64,000 nucleotides of DNA from Symbioplanes lichenis (lineage in GTDB: Bacteria; Actinomycetota; Actinomycetes; Mycobacteriales; Micromonosporaceae): the NCBI RefSeq assembly GCF_030709675.1, contig NZ_JAUZQD010000001.1:1-64000 (forward strand), given 5' to 3'. Below are positions 51,035-61,196 of this stretch, piece by piece (position 1 is the stretch's first letter; every line of letters starts with the position of its first letter). The notes beneath the pieces were generated by a model that saw only the letters and a list, made by a program, of their open reading frames with translations, ran no database searches and was not told where the DNA came from. The position numbers and the translations under genes were made by a program.

Positions 51035-52222
51035 TCAGTCCAGCAGCTCGGTGACGGTTCCGGCGGCCACCGTACGACCGCCCTCGCGCACCGCGAAGCC
51101 GAGCCCGGTGTCCATCGGCACCTCCTTGCCCAGCTCGACCGTGACGTCCACGGTGTCACCGGGCATGACCATGGGCAGCTCGCCCAGGTCGATCGCCCCG
51201 GAGACGTCGGTGGTACGGAAGAAGAACTGCGGCCGGTAGTTCGCCACGAACGGCGTGTGCCGTCCGCCCTCCTCCTTCGTCAGCGCGTACAGGTGGGCCT
51301 TGAACGTGCGGTGCGGCGTCACGCTGCCCGGCAGCGCCACGACCTGCCCGCGCTGCACCTGGTCGCGCTTGATGCCGCGCAGCAGGATCGCCGCGTTGTC
51401 GCCGGCGTCGGCCGACGGCAGCGACTTGCCGAACGTCTCGAGCCCGGTCGCGACCGTGCTGATCGTCGGGCCGAGACCGACCACCTCGACCGGCTCGCCG
51501 GCGTGCAGCGTGCCGCGCTCGACCTTGCCGGTGACCACGGTGCCGCGGCCGCTGATGGTGAGCACGTTCTCGATGGGCATCAGGAACGGCTCACCGAGCT
51601 CCCGCTGCGGCACCGGCACGTACGCGTCGACCGCGTCGAGCAGGTCGGCCACGGACTGCACCCACCGCGGGTCGCCCTCGAGCGCCTTGAGCGCGCTCAC
51701 GCGGACGATCGGGACCTCGTCGCCGGGGAACCCGTACTCGCTGAGCAGCTCGCGGACCTCGAGCTCGACCAGGTCGAGCAGCTCCTCGTCCTCGACCGCG
51801 TCGCTCTTGTTGAGGGCGACGACCAGATGGGGTACGCCCACCCGCTGCGCGAGCAGCACGTGCTCGCGCGTCTGGGGCATGGCGCCGTCCTGGGCGGAGA
51901 CGACGAGGATGGCCCCGTCGACCTGGGCCGCCCCCGTGATCATGTTCTTCACGTAGTCGGCGTGCCCGGGCATGTCGACGTGGGCGTAGTGGCGGGCGGG
52001 GGTCTCGTACTCGACGTGGGCGATGTTGATGGTGATGCCGCGGTCGTGCTCCTCCGGCGCCTTGTCGATCCCGTCGAACGCGACGTACCGGTTGGTGGCC
52101 GGGTCGCGGTCGGACAGAACCTTGGTGATGGCGGCGGTCAGGGTCGTCTTGCCGTGGTCGACGTGACCCATGGTGCCGATGTTGAGGTGCGGCTTGGTGC
52201 GGACGAACTGGCTCTTGGCCAT
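51035..52222 (-). CDS. tuf: Elongation factor Tu, Tuf3-type paralogue
   Basis: A 395-residue EF-Tu that brings aminoacyl-tRNA to the ribosome. The GTPase motifs are intact: [14 protein letters not shown] and NKSD. Domains 2 and 3 ([43 protein letters not shown]) are present. The nearly invariant Cys in DCPGH is Met (position 84), and the N-terminus [19 protein letters not shown] is like Streptomyces Tuf3 rather than Tuf1. The gene stands alone, away from rpsL-rpsG-fusA, as expected for a secondary tuf. Gly and Ala residues linked to GE2270/kirromycin resistance are unchanged. Confidence 0.92.
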   Translation of the reverse strand: MAKSQFVRTKPHLNIGTMGHVDHGKTTLTAAITKVLSDRDPATNRYVAFDGIDKAPEEHDRGITINIAHVEYETPARHYAHVDMPGHADYVKNMITGAAQVDGAILVVSAQDGAMPQTREHVLLAQRVGVPHLVVALNKSDAVEDEELLDLVELEVRELLSEYGFPGDEVPIVRVSALKALEGDPRWVQSVADLLDAVDAYVPVPQRELGEPFLMPIENVLTISGRGTVVTGKVERGTLHAGEPVEVVGLGPTISTVATGLETFGKSLPSADAGDNAAILLRGIKRDQVQRGQVVALPGSVTPHRTFKAHLYALTKEEGGRHTPFVANYRPQFFFRTTDVSGAIDLGELPMVMPGDTVDVTVELGKEVPMDTGLGFAVREGGRTVAAGTVTELLD

Positions 52223-52595
52223 GAGAGAGATGTCCTTACTGGATGCAAGAAACGAGGGAACCCGCGCAGGATCCGGCCACCCTCCCCCTGGGTTCCGGGA
52301 CCTGCTGGGGAAGGGTCAGCTTCGGGTATCGGCGCCGGCCGCGGACGGGAAGCCCGCCACCGAAGAGGACGTCGCGGACGACGACGCGAATGCCGCCGCG
52401 ACGAAGGCCGCCGAGGAAAGCACCGCCGCGGAGAGCGCCGCGACAGCGAGAGCCGCGGCGGAGACAGCCACGCACACGGGAGCGGCCGGCGAGGAGAACC
52501 CCGCGGGCGGCTGCGAACCGAGTGCGAACATGGCGATCACGGTAGGCGGTAACGCGCGTACCCGCGACTGTATTTCCGCCGCGGAAGCCGGAGGA
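52223..52595. other. tuf upstream region, doubtful small ORF
   Basis: About 370 bases between tuf and the L,D-transpeptidase gene. A minus-strand frame at 52316-52540 could encode a 74-residue Ala/Ser-rich hydrophobic peptide (VCVAVSAAALAVAALSAAVL), and the plus strand has an Ala/Glu/Asp-rich frame (ATKAAEESTAAESAATARAA). Neither has a ribosome binding site or family match. The tuf promoter must lie here. I do not call a gene. Confidence 0.35.
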
Positions 52596-53384
52596 TCAGA
52601 CCCGGCCGATGTCGGCCAGCGGCGCCATCACGATGCGCGGCTTCTTCGCGGGATTGAGCCATTTCAGGACGGTCAGCATGTTCGCCCGGCTCACCGACAC
52701 GCACCCGGCCGTCGACCCCGAGCCGTTGATGTGCAGGAAGATGGCCGACCCGCGAACCGTCGACACCGGCTTGCTCGTGACCCGTTGCGAGTGCGCGCTG
52801 TCCCAGGTGACCGACGAGCCGACCGGCCGGTTGAAGTCGATGACCGCCACGTACTCGTACTGCTTCGGATAGGACGACAGCTTCTCCGACTCGCCGATCC
52901 GCCACGTACGCGTCGACGAGGCCCATGGCTGGAAGAGGTTGTAGGTCTTCGGGTCCTTGTTGTCGCCCACCCAGTAGTCGTCGCCGTCCGCCTTGACGTA
53001 GGGCAGCAGGGCGCCCGGGTTCGCCTTGAGCCCGAACGCCGACGTGATCCGGAAGGTGCCCATCGGCGTGGTGCCCGTGTTCTGCACCCGCTTGCCGGCC
53101 CACTCCCACCCGCCGTAGCCGACGCGCGCGGGCATGGCGGCGAACTTCGCGCTCCACGTGCCGTTGGCGTTCTTCACGTACGTCCGGAGCGTCCCGTACG
53201 TCGACGTGCGGCTGTTCCCCGTCACCACGACGACCTGCTGGGCGTCGCCGATGTTCTTGAGCTTCGTCGGGTGGTAGGCGGGCACCGCCGCGGCATCCGC
53301 CGACAGGGCACGCACCACCCCGAGACCGAGCACGCCGGCCACGGCGAGCACCACGACCAGGACTACCGCCGGCTTCCTTCGCAC
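52596..53384 (-). CDS. L,D-transpeptidase (YkuD-type)
   Basis: A 262-residue exported protein. An N-terminal signal or anchor segment (VVLVVVLAVAGVLGLGVVRA) precedes a YkuD-like domain; the catalytic block is LHINGSGSTAGC, with His218 and Cys228. Such enzymes form 3-3 peptidoglycan cross-links or attach proteins. Upstream residues GTTPMGTFRIT match the family's conserved strand. The ATG at 53384 gives a proper leader. It lies 18 bases after the kinase gene on the same strand, so the two may share a transcript. Confidence 0.8.
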   Translation of the reverse strand: MRRKPAVVLVVVLAVAGVLGLGVVRALSADAAAVPAYHPTKLKNIGDAQQVVVVTGNSRTSTYGTLRTYVKNANGTWSAKFAAMPARVGYGGWEWAGKRVQNTGTTPMGTFRITSAFGLKANPGALLPYVKADGDDYWVGDNKDPKTYNLFQPWASSTRTWRIGESEKLSSYPKQYEYVAVIDFNRPVGSSVTWDSAHSQRVTSKPVSTVRGSAIFLHINGSGSTAGCVSVSRANMLTVLKWLNPAKKPRIVMAPLADIGRV

Positions 53385-53402
53385 GACGGCAGACCTTACC
53401 GG

Positions 53403-55127
<1,725 letters not shown>

Positions 55128-55386
55128 AGGTGGTCGTGTCCCTCCGCCCGCCGTGACGGTCAGCCACGGCACCGAGTTCGGCCGAGCCGGAATTTTGCTG
55201 ATTGTCCCGTTCAAGTGGCAACCCCCGGCGTCCGAGTTGGCAGTTGACGGGCACCCCCGGCCGCCCCCGTCACCGCGCCCGGCGAACGATCGTTCTTCCT
55301 GTGACTCGTGTGACCGGGCTCGGCCGTACGGTTGCATTCCTCGCGAATCGCCAGCACCGTGCGGCCATTACGCCGAGTATTGCCTC
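55128..55386. promoter_or_regulatory. Divergent region, kinase and hybrid kinase
   Basis: About 260 bases between the divergent membrane Ser/Thr kinase and hybrid histidine kinase genes. It includes a mildly AT-rich stretch (GAATTTTGCTGATTGTCCCG, near 55190-55210) that could hold a promoter. Minus-strand frames through it are open only because of GC bias. I see no clear repeat. Confidence 0.35.
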
Positions 55387-57453
55387 ATGGGTGTCATGGC
55401 TTATCCGCTCCGGTACGCACTGGCGGACCTCGCACTGGCGCTCAGCCGCGCCGCCGAGGACGCCGCCCAGGTCCGCGCCACAGCAGCGCGCGCCGCGGCG
55501 GACATGCTCGGTGACGGGGCCGGCGTGCAGCTGCTCGGCGACGACGGCTACTACGAGGAGATCACGTATCTCCACGCCGACGACGAGCTGGCGCTGCCCT
55601 ACGCGCGGCTGCTCGACCGCGGCGGCGACCTGCCCGAGGACCCCTTCTCCACCAGCCTGGCCGCGAGCCGGCGCCCGGTGGTGCTGGCCGGCGAGGAGGG
55701 CGCCCCGGTCGACCAGCTGCCCGCGCCGCACCACTCCGCCTATCTCGACCCGGCGCACCTGCCCGAGGTCCATGCCGCCGTGCTGAGCCCGATCATCGTC
55801 GACAACACGTACGCGGGCTATCTGATCATGACCCGGAACACCCCGGGCGCCTTCTACTCGCCGGCCGAGGTCGAGCTGGCCCGCGACATCGCCGGCGAGC
55901 TGTCGCTGGCCCTCTCGTCGGCGCGGGCCCAGGAGCGGCTGCGCGCCAGCGAGGAGCGGTACCGGCGGGTGCTGGAGACGATCCCGGAGGGGGTGCTGCA
56001 GCTCGACACCGAGGGGCGGGCGACGTACGCGAACGAGCCGATCGGGGTCGTCCTGGGTCTCCCCCGCCGCCAGCTCGTCGGCATCTCGCTGCGCGGCTTC
56101 CTCGACAACCACGGCCAGGCCGAGCTCACCCGCCGCCTCGCCGAGTGCAAGGCGGGCCGCTCGACGGTCGGCGCCACCCGGCTGCTGCGCGCGGACGGCT
56201 CGCACCGCAACGTCCGGATGAGCATGATGCCGCTCGAGGACGAGAACGGCCGCTACAACGGCGTCCTGTGCATGGTCACCGACACGACCGACCACATCGA
56301 CGCCAAGGGCCTCAAGCGCCAGCTCGACCACCTGCGCCGGCTCGACAGCATGGGCCAGCTCATCGGCGGCATCTCGCACGACTTCAACAACCTGATGACC
56401 GTGGTCGCCGGCTCGGCCGACATGATCGCCACCACCACCGCCGAGGGCACCCCGCAGCACCAGATGGCCAAGGACATCCTCGACGCCGTCGCCACCGGCC
56501 GCACGCTGACCCACCAGCTGCTCGCCTTCGGCCGCTCCGAGGGCAACCGCCCCGAGGTCATCCCGATCCCGGACCTGCTCACCGACGTGCAGAGCCTCTT
56601 CAGCCGTACGCTCGGCGAGCGCATCGGGCTCGACCTGGCCTTCAGCCCGGACGTGTGGCCGGTGCGCGGCGAACGGGGACCGCTCGAGCAGGCCCTCGTC
56701 AACCTCGCCGCCAACGCCCGCGACGCCATGCTGCACGGCGGCATGCTCCGCGTGGCCGCCTCCAACGAGGTCGTCGAGCCCGGTCAGCTCGCCGCCGAGA
56801 ACGCCCCGGCCGGCAAGATCGTGCACATGGTCATCCAGGACACCGGCGTGGGCATGAGCGAGGAGACCCGCCGCCGGGCCCTCGAACCCTTCTTCAGTAC
56901 GCGCCCGACCGCGGCCGGCCTCGGCCTGGCCACCACCGCGGGCATCGTGCAGGGCCTGGGCGGCCACATCGAGCTGGAGTCCCAGCCGCGCATGGGCACG
57001 ACGGTCCACCTCTACCTGCCGGCGGCCGAGGAGCGCCCCGCCCCGTCGGTCGACCGCCAGACCACGCCCGCCGTGATCGGCCGCGTCCTCATCGTCGAGG
57101 ACCAGCCCGAGGTGGCCCAGCTGGTGCAACGCCTCATCGAACCCGCCGGGTACGAGATCACGGTCGCCACCGACGCCCTGACCGCGGTGACCCAGGTGGC
57201 CGCGGGCGCCCATCCCGACCTGCTCATCACCGACGTCGTCATGCCGACCATGACCGGCCCGGAGCTCGCCTCGGCGCTGCGCACCCACCACCCGGACCTG
57301 CCGGTGCTCTACATGTCGGGCTACACCGCCGCGTCGCTGGGCCCGCAGCTCACCCTGGACGCGAACAGCATGCTCGTCGAGAAGCCCTTCACCCGCTCGA
57401 CTCTGCTCGGGGCGATCCGCTCCCTGTGCGGCCCGCAGCCGGGCCGCCAGTAG
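55387..57453 (+). CDS. Hybrid histidine kinase (GAF-PAS-HK-REC)
   Basis: A 688-residue cytoplasmic hybrid sensor kinase. A GAF-like domain (20-180), a PAS domain (185-305) with ERYRRVLETIPEGVL, a dimerisation domain with His331 in GGISHDFNNLMTVV, a HATPase domain (NLAANARDAML, DTGVGMSEE, GLGLATTAGIV) and a C-terminal receiver with Asp616 in LLITDVVMP are visible. No membrane helices, so it senses an internal signal. ATG 55387 or 55396 starts it. It is convergent with the roadblock gene cluster. Confidence 0.92.
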   Translation: MGVMAYPLRYALADLALALSRAAEDAAQVRATAARAAADMLGDGAGVQLLGDDGYYEEITYLHADDELALPYARLLDRGGDLPEDPFSTSLAASRRPVVLAGEEGAPVDQLPAPHHSAYLDPAHLPEVHAAVLSPIIVDNTYAGYLIMTRNTPGAFYSPAEVELARDIAGELSLALSSARAQERLRASEERYRRVLETIPEGVLQLDTEGRATYANEPIGVVLGLPRRQLVGISLRGFLDNHGQAELTRRLAECKAGRSTVGATRLLRADGSHRNVRMSMMPLEDENGRYNGVLCMVTDTTDHIDAKGLKRQLDHLRRLDSMGQLIGGISHDFNNLMTVVAGSADMIATTTAEGTPQHQMAKDILDAVATGRTLTHQLLAFGRSEGNRPEVIPIPDLLTDVQSLFSRTLGERIGLDLAFSPDVWPVRGERGPLEQALVNLAANARDAMLHGGMLRVAASNEVVEPGQLAAENAPAGKIVHMVIQDTGVGMSEETRRRALEPFFSTRPTAAGLGLATTAGIVQGLGGHIELESQPRMGTTVHLYLPAAEERPAPSVDRQTTPAVIGRVLIVEDQPEVAQLVQRLIEPAGYEITVATDALTAVTQVAAGAHPDLLITDVVMPTMTGPELASALRTHHPDLPVLYMSGYTAASLGPQLTLDANSMLVEKPFTRSTLLGAIRSLCGPQPGRQ

Positions 57454-57478
57454 CAGCCGGGCACGCCCGGTCCGTGGC

Positions 57479-57901
57479 TCAGTAGTCGAACGGGTGCTGC
57501 TGCTGGGCCGTCGCCATCTGGAGGAGGGCGGCGAGGCGGCCGGTGATCTGCCGGGCCTCCAGGTGGAGGCGGGCGACGTTGAGCCGCTCGTCGCCGAGGA
57601 CGGCCAGGAGGGCCAGCTCGCCGACGGAGTAGACGACGAGGTAGCCGCGCTGGTTGTGGATCGTGCACTCGTGGAAGCCGCCCTGGTCGAGCGCGCTGCC
57701 GCAGGTGCGGCTGATGCCGTGGGCCCCGGCCGCGAGGGCGGCGAGGTCGTGCGGCTCCTGGTTGCCCAGGGTGTCGTGCAGGATCAGCAGGCCGTCGACG
57801 CCGGCGATGACGCAGCCCTGCACGCCGGTCACCTGGTGCCTGAGGCCGGCCATCTCCTGGCGTACGGCGTTGAACTGCTGCTCCGTGGACGTGCTCTGCA
57901 C
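57479..57901 (-). CDS. Roadblock/LC7-type protein D
   Basis: A 140-residue protein of the roadblock/LC7 fold: VTGVQGCVIAGVDGLLILHD, HDLAALAAGAHGISRTCG, FHECTIHNQRGYLVVYSVGE and LALLAVLGDERLNVARLHLE. Such proteins usually form dimers and regulate small Ras-like GTPases (MglA/CvnD type). It has no membrane helix. It lies 79 bases downstream of the C gene and is convergent with the hybrid kinase, 25 bases away. Confidence 0.82.
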   Translation of the reverse strand: MQSTSTEQQFNAVRQEMAGLRHQVTGVQGCVIAGVDGLLILHDTLGNQEPHDLAALAAGAHGISRTCGSALDQGGFHECTIHNQRGYLVVYSVGELALLAVLGDERLNVARLHLEARQITGRLAALLQMATAQQQHPFDY

Positions 57902-57980
57902 CGGTGTGTTCTCTTCTCCAGCGGGCGTACGGGGGGTCGGTCGCGCATCACGCCGTCCGGCGGCGAGCGGGGTGGGCCGT

Positions 57981-58865
57981 TCAGAGCTGCTTGAGCGAGC
58001 CGAGCACGCGCTCGAGCACGGTCTCGTCGTTCAGGTAGGGCTGGCCGAGCAGGTCGAGCCACGCCGCGGGGGTGGCGGTGGCCGTCACCGCGGCCGGCGG
58101 GATCTTGTCCGTGCGCGGTTCCCGGCGGGGCAGCAGCGGCTTCTTCCCCTCCCCCGGCTCCTCGGCCGCCTCGGGCTGCGGTTCCGCGACCCGATCTTCC
58201 TCCGTGAGGGCGTCCGGTTCCAGCCCCGGGGCGGGTTGTTCGCCTGTTCGCAACCCCGGCTCGCCGGTTTCGTCCGGCTCGCCGGATTCCTCCTCCGCGA
58301 CGACGCTGACCTCGTCCTCCACCTCGGCCGCGTGCCGGGGTGCGGAGCCGGGCTCGTCCTCCACGAGGGCCGGCGCGGCGGAGACAGGCGCCGCCGATAC
58401 CGGTGCCGCGGAGAGCGGCGCGACCGAGACCGGCGCGGCCGAGACCGGCGCCGCTGGGGCCGGGACGACGGCAGCCGACGCCCGTACCGTCGGCGCCGCC
58501 GGGGCCGACGACGCCACATAGGCCGCGGTCAGCCGGCGGAAATCGTGCCGGGCCATCGCGAGGTTGGCCCCCGCCCGCCGCAGCATGAGGTGCGCGACCC
58601 GCCCGGCCTCCCCCTCGCCCGGCAGCAGCCGCAGCACGTGGAACGCACTGGCGCTCGTGATCAGCACGTCGTCGAGGGTGTCGTCCACGCTCTGGTCCGC
58701 CGCGCCCAGCCGGACCAGGTCGGCGGCGGACCGGCCCACGCCGGCGGCCGCGCGGGCCTGGTCGTCGGTGGGGGTCCGCCCCCACCAGGTGAGGGCGGGG
58801 CCGTCCGCGGCGATGAGCGCCACCGCGTACGCGCCCGGGATCCGGAGCGCATCGTCCAGCCTCAT
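57981..58865 (-). CDS. Roadblock-like protein C with long tail
   Basis: A 294-residue protein. The first 115 residues resemble the roadblock-type protein A (VALIAADGPALTWWGRTP, VDDTLDDVLITSASAFHVLR, MLRRAGANLAMARHDFRRL). A long Ala/Pro/Val/Ser- then Glu-rich tail (about 120-265) follows, containing five-residue tandem repeats (PVSAA), and ends in a short helix WLDLLGQPYLNDETVLERVL. The tail is probably a flexible tether with a terminal binding helix. Start MRLDDALRI at 58865 is 14 bases after the B gene stop. Confidence 0.75.
   Translation of the reverse strand: MRLDDALRIPGAYAVALIAADGPALTWWGRTPTDDQARAAAGVGRSAADLVRLGAADQSVDDTLDDVLITSASAFHVLRLLPGEGEAGRVAHLMLRRAGANLAMARHDFRRLTAAYVASSAPAAPTVRASAAVVPAPAAPVSAAPVSVAPLSAAPVSAAPVSAAPALVEDEPGSAPRHAAEVEDEVSVVAEEESGEPDETGEPGLRTGEQPAPGLEPDALTEEDRVAEPQPEAAEEPGEGKKPLLPRREPRTDKIPPAAVTATATPAAWLDLLGQPYLNDETVLERVLGSLKQL
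58374..58451 (-). repeat. Tandem 15-base repeats in roadblock C
   Basis: Five 15-base units encode P(V/L)S(A/V)A repeats in the disordered tail of roadblock protein C. They are in frame and imperfect, consistent with slippage expansion. Confidence 0.65.
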
Positions 58866-58879
58866 AGAACCTCCGCAGC

Positions 58880-59314
58880 TCAACCGGCGAAGCCGGATTC
58901 CAGCTGCTTCATCACGATGCGCGCCTGCGCGGAGACCATGCCGACCTTGACGTCGCGGCGGCAGACGATGACCGCCACGATGTCCTGGTTCGCCTGGCTC
59001 CGCAGGAACAGGTGGATCAGGTTGTCGCTGTGCACCAGGATTTCCTGGAAGTAGTGCCGCGTGTCGGTGACCCCGCGACGGGCCTTGAACATCTCCTCGA
59101 TCATGGTCACGTTGCGGCCCTGGAAGAGGTCGAAGGTCGCCGCGGCGAGGAGGTCGAGCAGCTCACCCGGGTAGTCGTCGAGGGTGTCGACGGCCAGCAG
59201 CATCCCCGTCGACATGTCCACGAGTCCCGAGGCGATGCAGTCGGGCACGAGGGCCCGGAAGTCCGCCACCGCGCTGGTGACGATCTCCGACATGCTGCGG
59301 GTGGCGCTCGTCAT
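58880..59314 (-). CDS. Roadblock-like protein B
   Basis: A 144-residue protein resembling roadblock/LC7 fold members: ALVPDCIASGLVDMSTGMLL near the N-terminus, HYFQEILVHSDNLIHLFLRS and DIVAVIVCRRDVKVGMVSAQ afterwards. The central helix and two-strand pattern fit, although identity to canonical MglB proteins looks low. The ATG overlaps the A gene stop (ATGA at 59311-59314); the alternative start MSEIVTSAV is seven codons further in. It is the second gene of the cluster. Confidence 0.75.
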   Translation of the reverse strand: MTSATRSMSEIVTSAVADFRALVPDCIASGLVDMSTGMLLAVDTLDDYPGELLDLLAAATFDLFQGRNVTMIEEMFKARRGVTDTRHYFQEILVHSDNLIHLFLRSQANQDIVAVIVCRRDVKVGMVSAQARIVMKQLESGFAG

Positions 59315-59685
59315 ACCTCGAGGTCGGCTTCGATGCGGCGGAGCTGGTGACGCGCGAGACCCAGGTTGGCGCGGTTCTTGTGGAGCGCCAGGTAGAGGAA
59401 GAACGCGTCGCCGCTGCGGGAGCTCTTGAGCAGGCGGATCAGGTGGTACTGGGTGTCCAGCGTGATCAGGATGTCCTCGATCGAGTCGGTCAGCCCGAGC
59501 ATCTCGAGGGTGCGCACCTTGGCGCGGACCACGTCGGTGTTGCCGGCCGCGGCGACGTTCATGTCCATGGTCGGGCCGCCGCCCATGACGCCCAGGGTCA
59601 GGCCGCTGGTGTAGTCGACCAGCGCGACGCCGACGGCGCCGTCGATGGACATCGCTTCCTTGAGGGACGTTTCGATGTTAGCCAC
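59311..59685 (-). CDS. Roadblock-like protein A
   Basis: A 124-residue protein, first in the cluster: AMSIDGAVGVALVDYTSGLT, MNVAAAGNTDVVRAKVRTLE, SIEDILITLDTQYHLIRLLK and NRANLGLARHQLRRIEADLE. It has the roadblock fold and is most similar to the N-terminal part of protein C. The GTG at 59685 has a GGAGG ribosome binding site. It begins the four-gene roadblock cluster, so the signals upstream (59686 onward) drive all four. Confidence 0.8.
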   Translation of the reverse strand: MANIETSLKEAMSIDGAVGVALVDYTSGLTLGVMGGGPTMDMNVAAAGNTDVVRAKVRTLEMLGLTDSIEDILITLDTQYHLIRLLKSSRSGDAFFLYLALHKNRANLGLARHQLRRIEADLEV

Positions 59686-60178
59686 GTGTCCTCCGTGTGC
59701 TCATGGCCCCGGCCCGCAGCGCGTGACCTGCGGAGTTGTCGGGCCGGAGCGGTCCGGATCATGCGACGGCCAGCGTGACACAGGTCTGCGCCGAACTGCA
59801 CAGCGCTGCCCGCATGCCGTGAGAGATCAACCTGAACATAGGCTAGCCCGTCCCCCGACCGGGGGATGGACAAACGCACCACCCGGCTCAACCGAATCGA
59901 CGCAGCTCACGGCCCATATGTGCCACCGCGAGGGGGATCCGGCACCCTTCGCGGCCACAGTGGACGGCGCTCCGCCCGGGCCGGCGGCACCCCGCACGAC
60001 ATCCGTCGCACCGGCCGTCCGGGCCGCCGCGGCGAGCAGGTCACGTCCCGCCCCGGCGTAGACCAGAGGTAATCATGACCGGGACCACTTTGTCAACGGA
60101 GAGTAGGCGCCGCGATTAACGCCGATCCCCACCTGAACTGGCCTGATTCCCGATTCGTCCTTATCTTTACCACCACAA
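59686..60178. other. Intergenic region, no gene seen
   Basis: About 490 bases between the roadblock cluster and the prs-like gene. Plus-strand frames are short and without motifs. The stretch 60090-60180 is lower in GC (CTTATCTTTACCACCACAAT) and may hold a promoter or terminator elements. The roadblock promoter is expected near 59690-59900. Confidence 0.4.
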
Positions 60179-60202
60179 TGAGTGACGGCGACCAGTCACT
60201 CA
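60179..60202. terminator. prs terminator hairpin
   Basis: Stem TGAGTGAC (60179-60186) paired with GTCACTCA (60195-60202), immediately after the prs-like gene stop at 60206 on the minus strand. The downstream (lower coordinate) sequence on that strand is T-poor, so termination may rely on structure. Confidence 0.55.
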
Positions 60203-60205
60203 CGG

Positions 60206-61144
60206 TCATGCGAAGAGGGCGCTGACCGATTCCCCGTTGTGAATGCGGCGCATGGCCTCGGCGAGGGCCGGCGCCACCGACAGGACGGTCAGTTTCCCGG
60301 TACGCCCGGCGTACGGCACCGGCACCGTGTTGGTGCAGACGATCTCCTCGACGTCCTTCTCCTCGGAGAGACGTTCCACCGCACGGGCCGCGAACAGGCC
60401 GTGGGTGCACGCGACCCGGATACTCCGGACATTTCTCTCGCGCAACCGCTCCAGCAGCTCGAACACCGTGCTGCCCTTGGCGATCTCGTCGTCCAGGATG
60501 ATGACGTCCCGGCCCGCCACGTCGCCGATGACCGTGCTGATCACGACCTTGTCGTCCGCGTACCGTTGCTTGGCGCCGGCGGCGACCTCGATGCCGAGCA
60601 TGCGGGCGAAGGCGGCGGCCTCCTTGGCGTTGCCCAGGTCGGGCGAGACGACGACCGAGTTGCTCAGGTCGTAGCCCCGGAAGTGCTGGGCCAGCTCACG
60701 CAGCGCGTGCAGATGGTCGACGGGGACGCTGAAGAAGCCGTGGACCTGCGGCGAGTGCAGGGTCATGGCCAGGATCCGGTGCGCGCCCGCGGTCTGGAGC
60801 AGGTCGGCCACGAGGCGTCCCCCGATGGAGATGCGCGGGGCGTCCTTCTTGTCGCTCCGGGCGTACGCGTAATGCGGCAGCACCACGGTGATCCGCCCCG
60901 CGGAGGCCCCGCGCGCGGCGTCGAGCATGAAGAGCAGTTCGACCAGGTTCTCCTGTACGGGCGGCACGAGCGGCTGGATCAGGAACACGTCCCGCTCGCG
61001 GCAGTTGCCCTGCAGCTGCACCTCGATGCAGTCGTTCGCGAAACGGGAGGTCCGGGTGGGCAGGAGGGGCACGCCGAGATGCTCACAGATCTCGGCCGCC
61101 AGCTCGGGGTGGGCATTACCGGTAAACACGGCGATGTCGCGCAC
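60206..61144 (-). CDS. prs: PRPP synthetase paralogue
   Basis: A 312-residue ribose-phosphate pyrophosphokinase homologue, which in its classical form makes PRPP from ribose-5-phosphate and ATP. N-terminal DIAVFTGNAHPELA, LVELLFMLDAARGASA, LPHYAYARSDKK and VVVSPDLGNAK match, but the PRPP loop reads DDEIAKGST rather than the usual DDMIDTGGT, and the DLHAGQ motif reads TLHSPQ. It is not next to glmU, so it is probably not the housekeeping prs. GTG 61144 with AGGGTGGG upstream is preferred; GTG 61153 and TTG 61162 are alternatives. Confidence 0.82.
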   Translation of the reverse strand: MRDIAVFTGNAHPELAAEICEHLGVPLLPTRTSRFANDCIEVQLQGNCRERDVFLIQPLVPPVQENLVELLFMLDAARGASAGRITVVLPHYAYARSDKKDAPRISIGGRLVADLLQTAGAHRILAMTLHSPQVHGFFSVPVDHLHALRELAQHFRGYDLSNSVVVSPDLGNAKEAAAFARMLGIEVAAGAKQRYADDKVVISTVIGDVAGRDVIILDDEIAKGSTVFELLERLRERNVRSIRVACTHGLFAARAVERLSEEKDVEEIVCTNTVPVPYAGRTGKLTVLSVAPALAEAMRRIHNGESVSALFA

Positions 61145-61196
61145 GGCGCCCACCCTAGACAAAGTCCGCCCGCCACGTCCGGGTGACCAGGGCCGC

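Noticed and set aside
57454..57478. Short hairpin between hybrid kinase and roadblock D
   Set aside because: Only a six-base GC stem with a two-base loop is seen; too weak to call as a terminator.
58374..58451. 15-base repeats as a possible CRISPR-like array
   Set aside because: Units are directly adjacent with no spacers and are in frame within a coding gene.
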